Shown: positions 11,655 through 25,921 of the stretch, in pieces | Position numbering within the stretch: the stretch's first letter is position 1 | Layout of the letters: the number at the start of each line of letters is the position of its first letter | Assembly (NCBI RefSeq): GCF_900090045.1 | Contig: NC_041781.1 | Location: forward strand, 1 to 64,000 | Reading direction: 5' to 3' | Origin: Plasmodium malariae | Lineage: Eukaryota; Apicomplexa; Aconoidasida; Haemosporida; Plasmodiidae | DNA: 64,000 bases | Program-made: the position numbers and the translations under genes | Notes under the pieces: model-generated | Database searches by the model: none | What the model saw: the letters and a program-made list of their open reading frames with translations, nothing else | What the model was told of the DNA's origin: nothing

Positions 11655-14600
11655 ATTCTTTAGTGAATATTCCATATAAAAAGGCATCACAGTTAATGAA
11701 AGTACATGAAAAAAACAATTTTATATTTACATACGCTTGTTATAAGGATAATTATGCATTCACTTATAGATAATGATATTTTTTTTAACGTACATACATA
11801 TGCACACGATTCTGTCTTCTAAATATTTTAGTTATATATATATACAATTATATTCCAGCTATAGATATATTATTGGTTTTGTTTTTCTTTAAATGATTTA
11901 AGTGCTCATTAAAGTCATTATAAAATTATTTTTCTGATGGAAACAATAATATATAAAAAATTTACACATATATGTATAAAACTCAATCATAGGAGAAACT
12001 AGATTAAGCATGCCATATAAAATGAATTTTATTTTGTTTATTTGTTCAAATTTCATCAAATGCATTCTGTGCATAGGAAAATATTTCCATGAACACTTTT
12101 AATAATATGACCAAATAAATCAAAGCATTGCACCATGTACAAAAAAAAAAATATGCATTTTATGTAATATAGGAATGCATATAAGTGCATATATGTAAAT
12201 GGGCATATTAACGTATGGAATATACGCATATTTATCCATATATACTCATGTACATATGCACATGTTCGCCAATATAGGTACATAGTATCATGTGAAATAC
12301 ATTTAAATTCCTTGAAAATAATTTTTTTCATTTCTTTTATCTCCAATTTCTAAGAAAATACATTATGACAGATACATTACATTTTCTTTTAGCTTTTTCA
12401 TATAATATAAAGGAAAAAATAATAAATTAAAAAAAGTTTGTAAACAGTGACATTTCCTTTTTTTTTATTTTTTTAACTCTTTTACATTAAACATTTATAT
12501 GTATGTCCATCTACTTTTTTTATACCTTTATTATTTCTACACGAACTAGAAAAAAAGAGAGAAAAATTGTTTTATAATTTTCTTTTACTTATATATTTGG
12601 TTTCATTTCTAATCAAACTTTATGTTGTTTTTATTCATCTTATTTTTCTAATTTTCAATTATTTTAATGTTACATATTTATGGCCTTGTAATACATCATT
12701 TTTGTATCCTCCGTTCAATTATTTTTCATCTTAACATTTTTTCACGATGATTATGTCTTATTGATTAAGATATATGTAACCTAAATAATAGCAAGCATGA
12801 TATTCTTGATATTCACATTGCCAATGCATACATATGTGTAATTATAATTATAACAATTAATACTTTTTCTTTTTTTTAAAATTTCTTCAATCATATTCAG
12901 TTTATTCATAATTCTATAATGAAGAATAATGCATTTGGCAAAGAACATATAATAATTTTTACAACTATATATATCAAAACCAATTTTATTGAAAACCAAT
13001 GTTATGTTCTCAATTCAGCGACATTGTCTCAATGGAAAAACGTAAATTCTACTTTTTTATATTTTTAAAAATTCATACACGAAACAAGTCCATTGAAATA
13101 TAATACTTTTTTATTTCCTTATTTTATTTTTTAAGGTATTAATATAAAAAAAAAGAAAAAAGAGAAAGTCCAGTAATGTACAGAAAGAACAATAAAGTTA
13201 GATAAAGAACGTTTTGAATATATAGGTATATAATTCAAAAAATAAAAAAAAAGTTAAAATAGAAATAAAAGTACATATATATATATATATATACGTTAAA
13301 TAATAACATGGAAAAATTAAAAACTTTACAAGGTCAGGATTCATAAAAAAATTGTTTTTTTTTTTTTATAGTGAATTATTCAACTTGAATTGCTTTTTTA
13401 AACATATATATACTCATAAAGTTTTATTATTTTTACACATGTATTCTTTCAGTAAAGAAGAAATTTATTACACACTTTTATCTTCATGTACATTATATAT
13501 ATACAAGTAAATGAAAAATTAACAACTTTAAAAAATAATATTAATTACATGATAAATAAATATTATTAATTCTATAAAAATTTTTTATTACCATAATTTT
13601 CCTATTCATTATATAATTGTTAAGATACATATTTAACTTATAATGTATATTAAACAACACTTTTGTAATATTTCTCTATTTTCTAGCTTCCAGAGTTATT
13701 TTCCCTTTAATTTAACTGTATTTTTCAATTGTTTCCATATAAAAAGTGTATTTCTTATTAAACGTATTAATAAATATTTGTGGCTTAATGAAAATTAAGA
13801 CATAATTGACTTGAAATGGAAAAAACAAAAAAAAAAATTAAAATATATTTATATTTTTAGTACATATTACCATGGATACTTATGTTTGAATATATAACTA
13901 ATGATATAACTTACATAATGTTATACATTATATTTAAACATAATATTTACTTATCTTATTTTCTTTATACACCTAAATATGTAACATTATCAAATAGCTT
14001 AACTTACTATTTTTCTATTTTTTATCCCATTCCTTTTTTTATATCTTACAAACTGAACTAAAAAAAATATATTATCATTATATAATTATTTTACTTAAAC
14101 ATATATATTAAATAAACACAAGGAAATATTTTAATAAACTAATGTAATCCTTAATTCTAGAAAACAAGCATACACATAAACATATTTTTATTAAAATTTC
14201 TATTGGCAATCTGTTCACTTTCTATACCCATAATTTTTCGTATATATTATACTAATGTTCTCCATCTCTTTAGTATATTTTTGAAAACAAATAAATATAC
14301 ATGTGATATTACACTGCCTAAAAAGCACTTTATAATTGCAAATAAATGTGATAAATAACATGCATATTAAATAGGTATTCTAATTTTCATTTTAATCCAG
14401 AAGATTATGGATTTAATAAAATAAATTTATCCATTGTTATAACTACCAAAATATTCGTATACGTTATCATATACGTTATATATATATTGAGCTAAATCTT
14501 ATATAAAAAATATGGTAATATTTGTATTAAGTTAATTAAAACTTATGTAGTTAAAAAATAAAATGTTATCTAACTATGAATCATACAAAAATAAATAATA

Positions 14601-15040
14601 TATTTTTTTTAATTTTATTTTATTTAAAAAATGATCCTTGAATATATGAATGTATTATTAATTTTTATCATAAATTATATATACTTATTTATATTTTTAA
14701 CGCCATATTAGCTCTTTTATATATCTGAATATATTAAAAATAGGAAATACATATATAAAAATACTTACATATTATTTTATATTTGTTGATATAAAATATA
14801 TTTATTCATTACCAATAATGTCAATTTATCTTTTTACAGATATATATAAATATTTAAAATTTTATTATTATGTAAGAGGGAAAAAAAATAGTGACACATA
14901 TTACCTGTTAGAAAATGTTTGAATCTAAATGAGCTATTTAATATTATAATAATGTCAAAAATAAAAAAGAATATATATTTCATTTATTGATAAGTTTTCA
15001 ATATAATATATATTAAATTAGTCATATCATAAGTTAATTA

Positions 15041-15105
15041 ACGCCAAAATTAAGATTAATAATAAATAATTCCTAATCTTCCTTTTAATTGCTTAGATAC
15101 ATAAT
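15041..15105. repeat. Orphan copy of the fam-gene downstream block
   Basis: An aataataaata core followed by tttaattgcttaga matches the block at 36484..36540 closely. In other copies a fam stop codon lies 746-788 bases to the right. Here no fam gene is found near 15.85 kb; the next stop is at 17527. Confidence 0.35.
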
Positions 15106-15354
15106 ATATAATTTGGTAAACAGTTATAAATAATCTTTATTTAATAAGGATAATTTTTTATACTATCTACAAATGTATATATACAAATCAATATTATTCA
15201 AAAAATAAAAAAAATATATATATTTTATTTATAATTATTATTATTAGTTAATCTATTTCAATTAAATACAATTAAAAATTTATACTAGTATTCAACGATT
15301 TTGACGTTCTAGCCTTCAACTGATATATTATATTTTACATTAAAGACAAGACAT

Positions 15355-15504
15355 TTATACATGAAGAAAAGAAACATGGATCTTACTGTTACTAAAATTT
15401 GAGTAGGAAGAGAGTTTCCCATTAATTGTCAATTCATAAATATGTTCTACTCGAGAATTATTCTTAGTTTTTTTGTTCACCTTTAACACAATTTTATATA
15501 TGTA
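15355..15504 (-). pseudogene. Possible gene remnant, 50 open codons
   Basis: A minus-strand frame ending TAA has a balanced, hydrophilic composition (it contains KTKNNSRVEHIYELTINGKL), unlike the hydrophobic chance frames around it. It has no start codon and no recognised family. It could be a fossil exon. Confidence 0.2.
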
Positions 15505-17526
15505 AAATTACAAGGGATTAAACAAAATGGATATATATAATAAACAAAAAGCATATATGAAATTATTGTATAATTAAAAATTTTACCATATAGTAATCTA
15601 TAATAGTAACATAGTGTATATATGTTTTTATATTTCATTTTTATTTACTTTATATAAAAGGAAAAGTACGACAAATATTCCCATAATTATAATAACAAGA
15701 AATATATTAATATGTGAGGAATAAGAAATATTAAAGATAATTCTTCTTTTCTTGAGGATTCTCATAGAATTTCATTTTTATTGTCTCTATAGAGCACCTT
15801 AACTTTACATTGCTAAGCATGTGCTATTTTAAAATAAGGAATTTCCATTAATGATCACATAAAAATTTCAGTTGATGCAACAATTTGTAAATTAGAAATT
15901 TCAGATTACTTACTATATTTAATTTTCACAGGTAATTATGTATATCCATGGATATTACTATATACATTAATATTAATTGTTAATTAGATATAAGGTTTTT
16001 CACATTGTACTTGATATGAAAAATAAAATAATTAAATAAAAAATTGGTAATATTGAAATTATACCGGCATACAGAAATATTAACATTTTCATATAAAAAT
16101 TATAAATTCAAAATTTTTTATAATATGTAGATATTCAACATTATTTTTCATTATCATTTGTTTATAGTAATCATAAATTTATTACGGAATGAAGTGCAAA
16201 TCACGTCATTTATACTTCTAATACATAAAAAGAAACTATATATTTTGTTTCATTTTTTAATCAGTGTTTTTAATTTTATTGTAATAATTTGGTAAACTAT
16301 ATATATATATATTTAAATTACTAACTTCAATATATAATACATATAAAAATATATTATAACAATTATAAAATATCTTTTCACTACTAACATATTTATGTAA
16401 TAACAACTTCCAATATCATTAACATAATTGATATATGAAAAACATTTACTTAATTCAAATACGAATTGAGCTTTTTATTAATTTATTTTTTATAAAAAAA
16501 TAATTTAATTAATAAAATAAGCTCTTTAAATTATATATTAAAAATATAAGATTTAAATAAAAAAAGCCCTTCTACAAAATAAAAAACTTTTTTAACATTT
16601 AAATTATTTTTGTAATACGTTTTTTTACATAGATAAATAAAAGAACAGTTCAATTTTTTATATTTTTGAAGTTTATATGGTTCTTATAAAAAGGCATTAA
16701 TTTTATACTTAATAATGTACACTAGCTAATACAATATAATAAAAACAAAAGTAATATTATAATATTAACCGTAATCCCTGAACTAAGAACATAATTTAAA
16801 AATAATATTATTTTATATCATATTTATAATATTATATGTAAATTTTGAAAAAAGAATTAAATTCATGTTAATATGGATTTTAAAAATACATGTGTCACAA
16901 TTTATTCATTATAAATTTTATTTTGTAGAATAAACATAAAATTTCCATTTATGTTTAAGAAATATATATACATATATGTCGATACAATGGAACATTATTC
17001 AGTTCGTTTTATCATGTACTATATAAGAGAAATCTATTTTTAATATAAGGTTAGTTAAATATTTTTCTAATTATAACAACAAATGTTCAGTTTGTCTACA
17101 AAAAGAAAAATCAAAAAATATATATATAAAGTACTATTTATAGTTACAATATAAATAGGAACACGTCATAAATATAATTATAGAAATTATGCTATACATA
17201 TTTATTTCAAAAAACATATATACATCTTTCATGAAAGTGTATTTATATAAAAAAATTGTATATAAAAATTAATAATATATAGGTAAGAAGAAACGATAAT
17301 TTATAACATACATTTAAAAATATTAAAACATTCAAATTCACGGAAAGTGTAAGTATATATTTACAGTCCTGTTGTATGCAGAAACGATAAATTTTATAAT
17401 CGTATATTTATATAATTATAGAAATTATAAGTATACTTTATAAAAATGTATTACTATATATATTTCACATATTACTTCATATTGACAAATTGCTTTGAGA
17501 AAAATACATACAACTTAATATACATT

Positions 17527-18388
17527 TTACTCATTCATTAACTTAATTCTTCTATATTTTTCATTATTTCTTAAGATCTTAGGAATCGTCATTATAAGTG
17601 TTACCCCTAACACTATAATAATTGAAGCAAATAACATTAGATAAAAGTAATGTTTTTTATCAACTATTAATTTTTCTACAGATTCCAACATATCTTTCAA
17701 GGGCCCTAACCCATGTAATATGGGCATTCCTATTCCAAACAAGAAAAAAAGAAAAAATATAACAACTGCAAATCCGTAACTTCTAAATTTTATTTTTTTT
17801 AAAGATATATGAGCAATTCTCCTTTGTTTTTCTAGAGAATCATCATAATCTTTTTTCCTTAACCATTTTTTTTCAAAATGGAAATTTTTCCCATCAAATA
17901 TTCCATTATTATAATCTATAACTTCGGTATAATAATGAGCCTTATTTAATAATTTTCTATTAGATTTTTCGTTTTTTCGTTTGCTCCCATTTTTCTTCTT
18001 AAACATATATTTTTTTCCGTATTCTGCATTGATTGATGTGTTTTCTTTTAACCCCACAATTTGCGAATCATTATCATTTTTATATTTTCCTAGTATTCGA
18101 TAATTAAATATAATTAATTTTGTATTATGTATGCACTTATTGTCTGAGAATGTATTAAAAGTGCTCTGTGAAAAAAAAATTTTTAATATAAATATATTTT
18201 ATTTAAAAGGGCAAATAAAGTAAACCTAAAAAGTATTGTTCATAAAACTAAAATAAAAAATATTCTAATAAATCGAATACAATTAAATAATATCAGCATA
18301 CCCTGACATAGTTAAAATAGCATATCCACGTTAAGAGGATAAACAAAGCAATTTTAATACGTATGATTGATTTAATTTTTTGTTCCAT
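17527..18388 (-). CDS. fam-m-type exported membrane protein, two exons, 241 aa
   Basis: Exons are 18302..18388 and 17527..18165, with a 136-base intron (GTATGC donor, TTTCACAG acceptor). Exon 1 encodes MEQKIKSIIRIKIALFILLT and nine more residues, a hydrophobic signal. Residues 52-56 are RILGK, a PEXEL-like motif with a non-canonical last position. The fam-m signature follows: YYTEVIDYNNGIFDGKNFHF (about 107-126), EKKW, then a KKIKFRSYG block. Transmembrane segments lie near 161-180 and 202-223, separated by only about 20 residues, and the tail is KILRNNEKYRRIKLMNE. A GTG at 18057 could be taken as a start for a shorter protein, but the in-frame extension, acceptor and signal exon show the true start. 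It pairs with the fam-l gene 2.7 kb upstream in the transcription direction. Confidence 0.87.
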
Positions 18389-18788
18389 TATGTAAATCTT
18401 TAATATTCTAATGTACAAAGGAAAAAATTAATAATGATATAATATATTTCTAATAATGAACAATGAAATATATATTTAAAGTATTATTTTTATTATTTAT
18501 TAATAAATATTTAGGAAAATATATTAGCAATAATTAATTTTACCACAAATACAAAGTAAAATAAGATTAAAAATATGTTATATAATTTTCATTATAATAT
18601 TATTAAAAAAAAAAACTCACTTCAATTAAAAGAAATAATTTTCTTTGATTCATTAATATTTCAAATATGCAATTTTTTTTTTTAACACGATGCACTAGTT
18701 AAATAATTCTTTTATTTTTTATATACAGAAAAAATTAGGATATAAAGATGTGATTTCTTATAATATGTAAATATTCAATTTATGTACT

Positions 18789-18808
18789 ATATAGAATGTA
18801 GAAAATAT
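18789..18808 (-). promoter_or_regulatory. Conserved upstream element of fam-m gene 17527..18388
   Basis: The text tatagaatgtagaaaatata lies 401-420 bases upstream of the ATG and matches the element before the other fam genes. Confidence 0.45.
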
Positions 18809-19948
18809 ATATGTAATATATTCCTCTCTTTATTAAGATAATCATTAATAATTTTAAGAACACATTTCTTTAAATAATTATAATTTTATAAATAAGTATT
18901 TTGGACTAACGTAATATTATTAATATAATATAAATTATTATATTTATATAATAATAATAACAAAAGAAAAAAAAACATATTATACTATGTTAACTGTAAC
19001 TCATGCTTTGGTTCCTACTTAAGAGAATGCAATTTGATAGTGAGTATAATGCTTTTAAAAAGTCAAATTTATATTGTACTACATAATCTATTAAAGGATA
19101 CGTATTCTACAAGTAAATAAGGTATTCCTTTATATTTTTATATCATAATTTTTGAAAATTTCAATATTTAATAAAATTTTATTCATAGTAATATTTCTAG
19201 ATGAAAAGTATTTATATTCATCTTCTTAATTTTTTTATTTTTACTTAATTATTTTTATTCGTAAAGTAAAAATATTTATATATTTAAAAAAAAAAAAAAA
19301 ACATATCTTCACAATATAATTTTTCCATATATCTACTCATATACGTGTTATTTACGTGAAATAAAATGTGTTAACAAATTATATTAATATTTAATCATAA
19401 CAATAAAAAAAAATATATATTACTTTTTTAAAATTAGCAGTATTTTTAACTCTTCAATGGGCTTATATCTATGTATGTTTTTTTCATTTTCTTGTGGTTC
19501 TAAGCATATTTCTCAGATAAAAATGTATATAAATTCTTTATTTAATTGATTAAATAATACATTTTGAAGTTCATTTAGATTTCCAAATAAGGACGTATAT
19601 TAATACTGCATTAAAATTTTCATTTGAATCAATTAAAAAATTATTTTTACAAATAAATATATCTTGCATAATCCTTTCATGAGAAACCTAATATATTACA
19701 CTTACCTAGTTTGGCATATTAAAAAAAGTAGAATAAACTTTTAATACATATTATTAAAATAAACATATGAAAACAATTTTACATATCTATAAAATGTTTA
19801 TACTAAAATTATTCAGATCATTTTTATTTTGTTTAATAAATATTTATTAATTTAATAAATTTATTAATTTTTAATATAATATATATATATACATCTAAAA
19901 AATAATAGTATGTTTTTTCTTAATATACATAGGCAACTGCAAAACATA

Positions 19949-19950
<2 letters not shown>

Positions 19951-20003
<53 letters not shown>
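19951..20003. repeat. (AT)26 microsatellite
   Basis: The longest pure dinucleotide run noticed in the window; likely length-polymorphic. Confidence 0.95.
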
Positions 20004-20007
<4 letters not shown>

Positions 20008-20280
20008 TAATTGTATTATTTCAGAAATGTATATATTTTTTATTATTGTTCACGATAATTTAGATATTTATATCTATATATAAATGCACTTAAAATTTTA
20101 CCATTATGGAAAAAAAATAAACCATTTTTGTATATTCTCCATTAATATGTGATTATTCTTAATTAAATAATTCAATATTTTAATAATGTAAAAAATAAAA
20201 TAAGTATATAGTATATATATTTATATAATTTCAATATAGTATATATTTATTTGATCCTTACAATATTGAATCAACAGCGC

Positions 20281-20330
20281 AACTAAATACAATTATAAAA
20301 TGATAAATTAATTTAACTTTTCATTTATTT
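20281..20330. repeat. Downstream homology block of the fam genes (copy 2)
   Basis: An aattataaaatgataaatta core followed by aacttttcattta lies 788 bases past the stop of the fam-l gene at 21118. Confidence 0.4.
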
Positions 20331-21117
20331 GCAGAGATCTAGAAATGAAACGTTATCGAATTGTTATAAATATTCCATATTTAATAAAGATATCATTTTA
20401 TTGTATATTTATATTTAAACTTTTATAATATGCATAAATATCTTAATATGTGTTAAAAATAATTTTACATTGAACTTGTTTTGTAATATATTCCTCATAA
20501 AATATTTACTATAGAATAATATATACTAAGTTATTTTATATATAATATGTATATATATATATAAATATATATATATAACATTCTAAAAAAGTACTTTCTC
20601 TTTGAAGCATTAATCATAAAACAGGACATATTGCTTTTTAATTTAAAAATAATTAAAAAAAATTACTAAATAAATAAACAAATAAACATTTCACGTTATA
20701 ATAAGATAAGAAAATAGAGTTTAGTATTATTTATAATACATATATGAATTAATAAAAAGAATGTGTAATAATATATTAATTGTTTTAATAAATATTTATT
20801 ATAACACTCGAGCGCATATATTTCAAAAAAATCTATCCAAAACACAAAAATATATATTAGTTCATAGTATGCAATTAAACTGAAATGATAACTTAAACTA
20901 AATAATTAAAAACCTTAAAGAATACAAATACAAAAAAAAATTGTAAACGTATTTGTTTTAAAGATGTTTATCAAAAAATGTCACATATATGTAATCTCAC
21001 ACATAAATATTAAAAGATTAAGGGCGTTTTAATAGGCATATCACTATACATATTATGAATATCAATTCGTGGTGGTTATTTTTATTATGAAAGGAAACAT
21101 GTTCCTCAATATTTATT

Positions 21118-22128
21118 TTATCTTTTTCTGAACTTAATTTTTTCAAATTTTTTAACTTTTTTATGATAATAAACTAGCGCTAATATGAGTGTGACACCTA
21201 ATATAATAAATGGTATGACATATATTATGAAGGAAAAAAAATTTGATACACAATAGTTCACATGCCGCTTTTTCTCTTCTATATACACTATATTATCGAA
21301 CAACCATTTAAAAGGAGAATTAGTCAAAGAATCATATAAAGATCGTATGATCGGAGAAATAACTATATTTACTCTAGTCCCGAATGTTGTTGAAACTGGA
21401 GACGAAAAATGAAATATTACCTCATACAATCCTCGTACAAGTCCAAAACCACAAGATAAATCTAAAATGAGTGATACTAATAATAACGATAACAATAATA
21501 AAGGTAAAGAAAATCGCTTTCCGCATTTTTTTCTCATTATTTTTTTGTACAACTTATCACTAATAGTTCTGTTATTTTTAAGGAAATATTCATAATCAAG
21601 TTCTTTGAATATTTTTTTTTCCAAACGAGAATATTTTCTTGTTTCAAATATACATGATTTATTTTTCATATCTTGTTTGTTCTCTACATATGTACTTAAT
21701 AAATTTCTATTTGTTTGTTTCATTTCCTTTTTAGATTCATTCTCATAAATATAGATGTCCTTTTTTTCCTTCACAGTATTATTTGGCATCTCTTTTTTTA
21801 ATCCTATCATAGCTGAATAATTATCTCCTTTACAGTTTGCTAGTAATCGGAATGTTTTTCTACATAATTTTTTATCATGATTACGGTACTCATCCAAACA
21901 TTTATTAAGCAAACACTAGAAAAACAACGCAAATATATATTATTTAAGATATATATAATTTCTTACTAAAAAAAAATGTAAATGAAAATAAAGCGCAGAG
22001 AAATTGTATAATACAAATAATCTTAAATATTATTATCATACCATATCATTGGTGAAATTCCATATACAAATTAAAAAGATAAAAGAAGCAACATTAATAA
22101 ATAAGAGTGACTTAATATTTTTTTCCAT
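21118..22128 (-). CDS. fam-l-type exported membrane protein, two exons, 294 aa
   Basis: Exons are 22042..22128 and 21118..21915, with a 126-base intron (donor GTATGA after ...FTNDM, acceptor TCTAG). The 29-residue signal exon starts MEKNIKSLLF. Residues 52-56 are RLLAN, so the R-x-L core is kept but the last position is Asn. The fam-l signature CIFETRKYSRLEKKIFKELD and FLKNNRTISDKLYKKIMRKK lie at about 117-152. Transmembrane segments lie near 163-186 and 254-278, and the tail is KKVKKFEKIKFRKR. The loop between the two membrane segments is the variable part relative to the other fam-l copies. A shorter start at a TTG (21912) is rejected because the splice sites and signal exon are complete. 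Confidence 0.88.
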
Positions 22129-24622
22129 AATTTATATTTATAATATTTCAAGGTACTAAGCAAAATATTAATTATAATATAATACAATTCTAAGGATAAT
22201 GGAAGCTATACTTATCCTTATAAATTGTTTTTAATATTTTTTGTGCAATAATAATAAAAATTATATAATTCAAATTCTTTGTACAACAAAGATAAGTAAA
22301 TATATCTTTTTTTTATATAAGTGTTATATTAATTTTATTTTAAATAGTCGAATTATCATTAAAATGAAATAATATACATTTATTTATAATTATTCAAATT
22401 ACAAAAAGTAATTATTTAATATATTATATTACCTAAGTAACTCTTTTATTATCCTTATAGAAATAAAATAAAAAATATATAAATTTTCTTAATCATTGTC
22501 TATATTGAGTTTATATATATCATGGAATATATAGAATGTAGAGAATATAGATAATTTTTTGCTTTGTTTATTCAGATTATAGTAACATTTTTTAATGATG
22601 TTTTTCTGTTACTAATTAACATTATATTTTTTAAAAACAAGTTACTATAGTCAAATAATATTAATTATTATAATGGTATAATGAATGCTATTAAAAATAT
22701 TGTGTAAAATATTTTATAATATTTTAATTATAGCACTTTTATTCATTAATATTATATAATATTTTTAAAAAATGGAATTTATATCATATTACCATATATA
22801 CACAACAATATATATTTTAAATATGAATAAATTATAATTTTTTATTATTGTATAACAATTTTAGAAAATCACAAATTTAAGTTTAATTTATATTATTATA
22901 TAAGTATAAGATGTTTTAAAATTTACGGATTTATTTATTGTATAATTTATACTTACATATGCATTTTCACGTATCAATATATTATAATATAATAAAAATT
23001 AAAAATATTGTAAATCTTGTATTAAAAAATATTATTACCGTAATATACTTCATTAATTCATAATCTTAATTTTGACATTAACGTATATTGATATCACTTT
23101 TTTCATCAATGTACATTATCACAGTTATTTAGAATAAGCCTATAAATAAAAGTGTATAAACAACGACGAAATTATTGTAATGAAATAATAAATATTGTTA
23201 TTTCCCTATTTATTTAACACTAAACAAATAAATAAATCTAGTAATACTCTGCATACTGTTACTACTAAGATTAAAATTACAATTATACATGTTAACAACT
23301 TATTATCCGTAAAGTAAAAAAATAAACCTGTATTTAAGGTTTATATGCATAAAACAAAATTGGCTTTTTTTTTAATTTATTTAAACTATTATTGCTATAA
23401 ATATGAATGAATTAGTAACTGCCAATATAATCTATTTATATTTTTATGTATATTTAAAATAATATTAAATTTTAAATAATATATTTATTGAAAACAATAA
23501 ATTACAACTAAAATACGTAAATAAATACCCACAAATAATTAAAAAAAACAGAAAAAAAAATATTTATTTTTGAAATATTGATGAAAATTAAAATTTTATT
23601 TATATATCACATTTTTTGATATTTACAATTATGTCAAAGAAAAAATTAAAATATTTATATATGCTATGTATTCATATATGATTAAATGTATTTTCTTATT
23701 TTAGTCCTATACTAATATAGAAAATGATAACAATATATAGTATATTTATTTATAAATATTCACTATAATACATATGTATTGATAATTATGTAAAATTTAA
23801 TTAACACCACAATGTAGCATACTTGTACAGGGATATATACGTATAAATTTTCATATAATTGTAAAAATTCAGGATATATAATTTAGAAAATATTTTAATA
23901 TATTCTATAAATAGAAAGGATATTATATTATTATATATTTATAATTTCACATTTATATGATGAAAACAGAATTATATCTGATAAAAATATCTTTACAAAT
24001 AAGGTTTCTTCTTTCACATTACTCATGAATTTATTTTATAGAATAACATTTTAATTTTAAAAAAAAAAAATATATGTATATATAAATATCACTTCAAAAA
24101 AATTCATTCACTACATTTTATAAAATTCTAAACAAGATATACTTGTGGTTAATTTTAATATAATGAAACATATTAATTCATATAATGAACAAATAATAAT
24201 TTTATTGTAATAGAAGGTTAAAAATAGAAAGCATCACTTTTTATTACTAATCCTTTTGTCACAGTTCTATAAATATATATGAATTATAATATTCTATATT
24301 TGCCTTAAAAAACAAATATATATTTTCCATAGAAATATATTTAACTACATAAATATAAGCATTAGGTTATATATATTTAATGCGACTTATATAATAATAT
24401 AGTATACACATTTATAAACATAAGAACATTAAAATCCCCAAACAAAAGAAAAACATAATTTTTTTTTGTTGTTAAATAAAAAACTAGGTATGCAAACGTA
24501 CATTCGTAACATTATGACAATTCCAGGTAGGCTTATTAATAATATACCACTAAGAATCTTACATATATGATTTCATATTGAAGACTTCTTGATAGAATAA
24601 TATATATTCCATATTATTCATT
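22129..24622. other. AT-rich spacer
   Basis: Apart from the upstream element of the fam-l gene (22524..22552), nothing recognisable. Confidence 0.5.
22524..22552 (-). promoter_or_regulatory. Conserved upstream element of fam-l gene 21118..22128
   Basis: The text tatagaatgtagagaatata, within a slightly longer matched stretch, is 396-424 bases upstream of the ATG. With the 42.7 kb copy this is the clearest version; in the sense of transcription it reads TATATTCTCTACATTCTATA. Confidence 0.5.
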
Positions 24623-25492
24623 TTACTCAGTCATCAACTTAATTTTTTTATATTTTTCATTATTTATTAAGATCTTTGTAATTCCTACTACTATTATAAT
24701 AGCTAATATAAAAAGAAGTATAGAAAATAATAATGGATAAGTATAGGATGGTACTGGGATATTGTCATTTAACTTAAAAGCGCTTTTTATTGATTCCATG
24801 ATCTTTTCCGCAGCAGTTTTTAAGTAGCCTAATCCTTGTAATATGGGGTATCCTATTCCCAACACGAAAAAAAGAAAAAGTATAGCAACTCCAAATTTGT
24901 AATTCCTAAATTTTATTTTTTTTAAACTTATATCACCAATTCTCCTGTTTTTTTCAAGAAAATAATCATAATCTTTTTTTTTGATCCACTTTTTTTCAAA
25001 ATGGAAATGTTTTCCATCAAACATTCCTTTATTATGATTTATTACTTCTGTATAATATTTCTCCTTATTCAGTGAACTTCTATTTGATTTTTTGCGCTTC
25101 ATTGGGTCTTCTACTTTATTAAATATATCTCTTTGAGAATAACCTCTATTATTAGGTATATCATCTTTTAAACTTGCACTATTTGAATCCTTGCTCTGTT
25201 TATATTTTGCTAGTAATCTGTAATTCTTTATGTCTAATTTCTTATCAAGGTTATAGTTCACATCCAATATTTTGTTAAATGAAATCTAAATAAGAAAAGA
25301 AAGGATTTTTTTAATTAAAAAAAAATATATTTTTAAAAGTTCGTATTAAAAAAAAAGAACAAAATATATAAAAAATACATATAAATTAAAATAATATTCT
25401 AATACTATATAATTTTCAAAATTTAGAATCCAAGTTGAAATTATAAAAAAAAAAATTTCAGTAAATATGAATAACTTCTTTGGCTTTTCCAT
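24623..25492 (-). CDS. fam-m-type exported membrane protein, two exons, 249 aa
   Basis: Exons are 25406..25492 and 24623..25285, with a 120-base intron (donor GTATTA, acceptor TTTAG). Exon 1 has 29 codons starting MEKPKKLFIF and crosses an 11-base T run; counting the run carefully keeps the frame. Residues 52-56 are RLLAK. The fam-m signature YYTEVINHNKGMFDGKHFHF lies near 106-125, then EKKWIKKKDYDYFLEKNRRI and a KKIKFR block. Transmembrane segments lie near 160-178 and 209-232, and the tail is KILINNEKYKKIKLMTE. No fam-l partner follows it upstream within 6 kb, so it is a singleton, or its partner has been lost. Confidence 0.87.
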
Positions 25493-25888
25493 TATGTAGA
25501 TTTTTATTATACTGATATAATTAGTAAAGAGAAAATTTTAAATTATATAACATATTTCTACTAATAAATAAAATTTTTACTCAAAAAAAATTTTTTATTA
25601 TTCCTTTGTAAGTATGTAACAAAATGTATATAGTTGTTATTGTTTTTACAATATATACAAAGAAACATAACTTTAAAAATATATTATATTATGTGTATCT
25701 TAATATTATTATAAAAAAAAAATTAATTTTCATTTGAATAAAATAATTCGAATCCATTTATAAATATTCTAAATATATTATTTCATTATTTAATTAAGTG
25801 CAATTATTATGTAGTATTTTTTTGAATAAGTTTCATAATAATCAAAGTAAGAATATGAGGTTTCCTATTATTTTGAGTTATTGAGTAT

Positions 25889-25921
25889 ACATAGAATATT
25901 GAACGTATAGAATATAGATCA
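25889..25921 (-). promoter_or_regulatory. Conserved upstream element of fam-m gene 24623..25492
   Basis: An acatagaat half, then acgtatagaatatagat, lies 397-429 bases upstream of the ATG. It is closest to the diverged version before the 0.5-1.4 kb pseudogene. Confidence 0.4.

Larger units (their letters stand above)
8592..17526. other. Long gene-poor interval
   Basis: No intact gene. Short frames at 10913..11098, 12056..12346 and 12781..12999 lack coding character. By eye, 10.9-13.3 kb is less monotonous than its surroundings, with mixed-base words and long A or T tracts. A possible gene remnant lies at 15355..15504 and an orphan copy of the fam-gene downstream block at 15041..15105. Confidence 0.5.
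18389..21117. other. Spacer inside the first complete fam-m/fam-l doublet
   Basis: Holds the upstream element of the fam-m gene, a long AT microsatellite (19951..20003) and the downstream block of the fam-l gene (20281..20330). No gene seen. Confidence 0.5.

Noticed and set aside
12056..12346. 96-codon minus-strand open frame
   Set aside because: No signal exon, domain or hydrophilic region, and its composition fits chance.
25406..25492. Suspected frameshift in a T run of the fam-m signal exon
   Set aside because: Recounting gives 11 T bases, which keeps the 29-codon frame and the donor phase.
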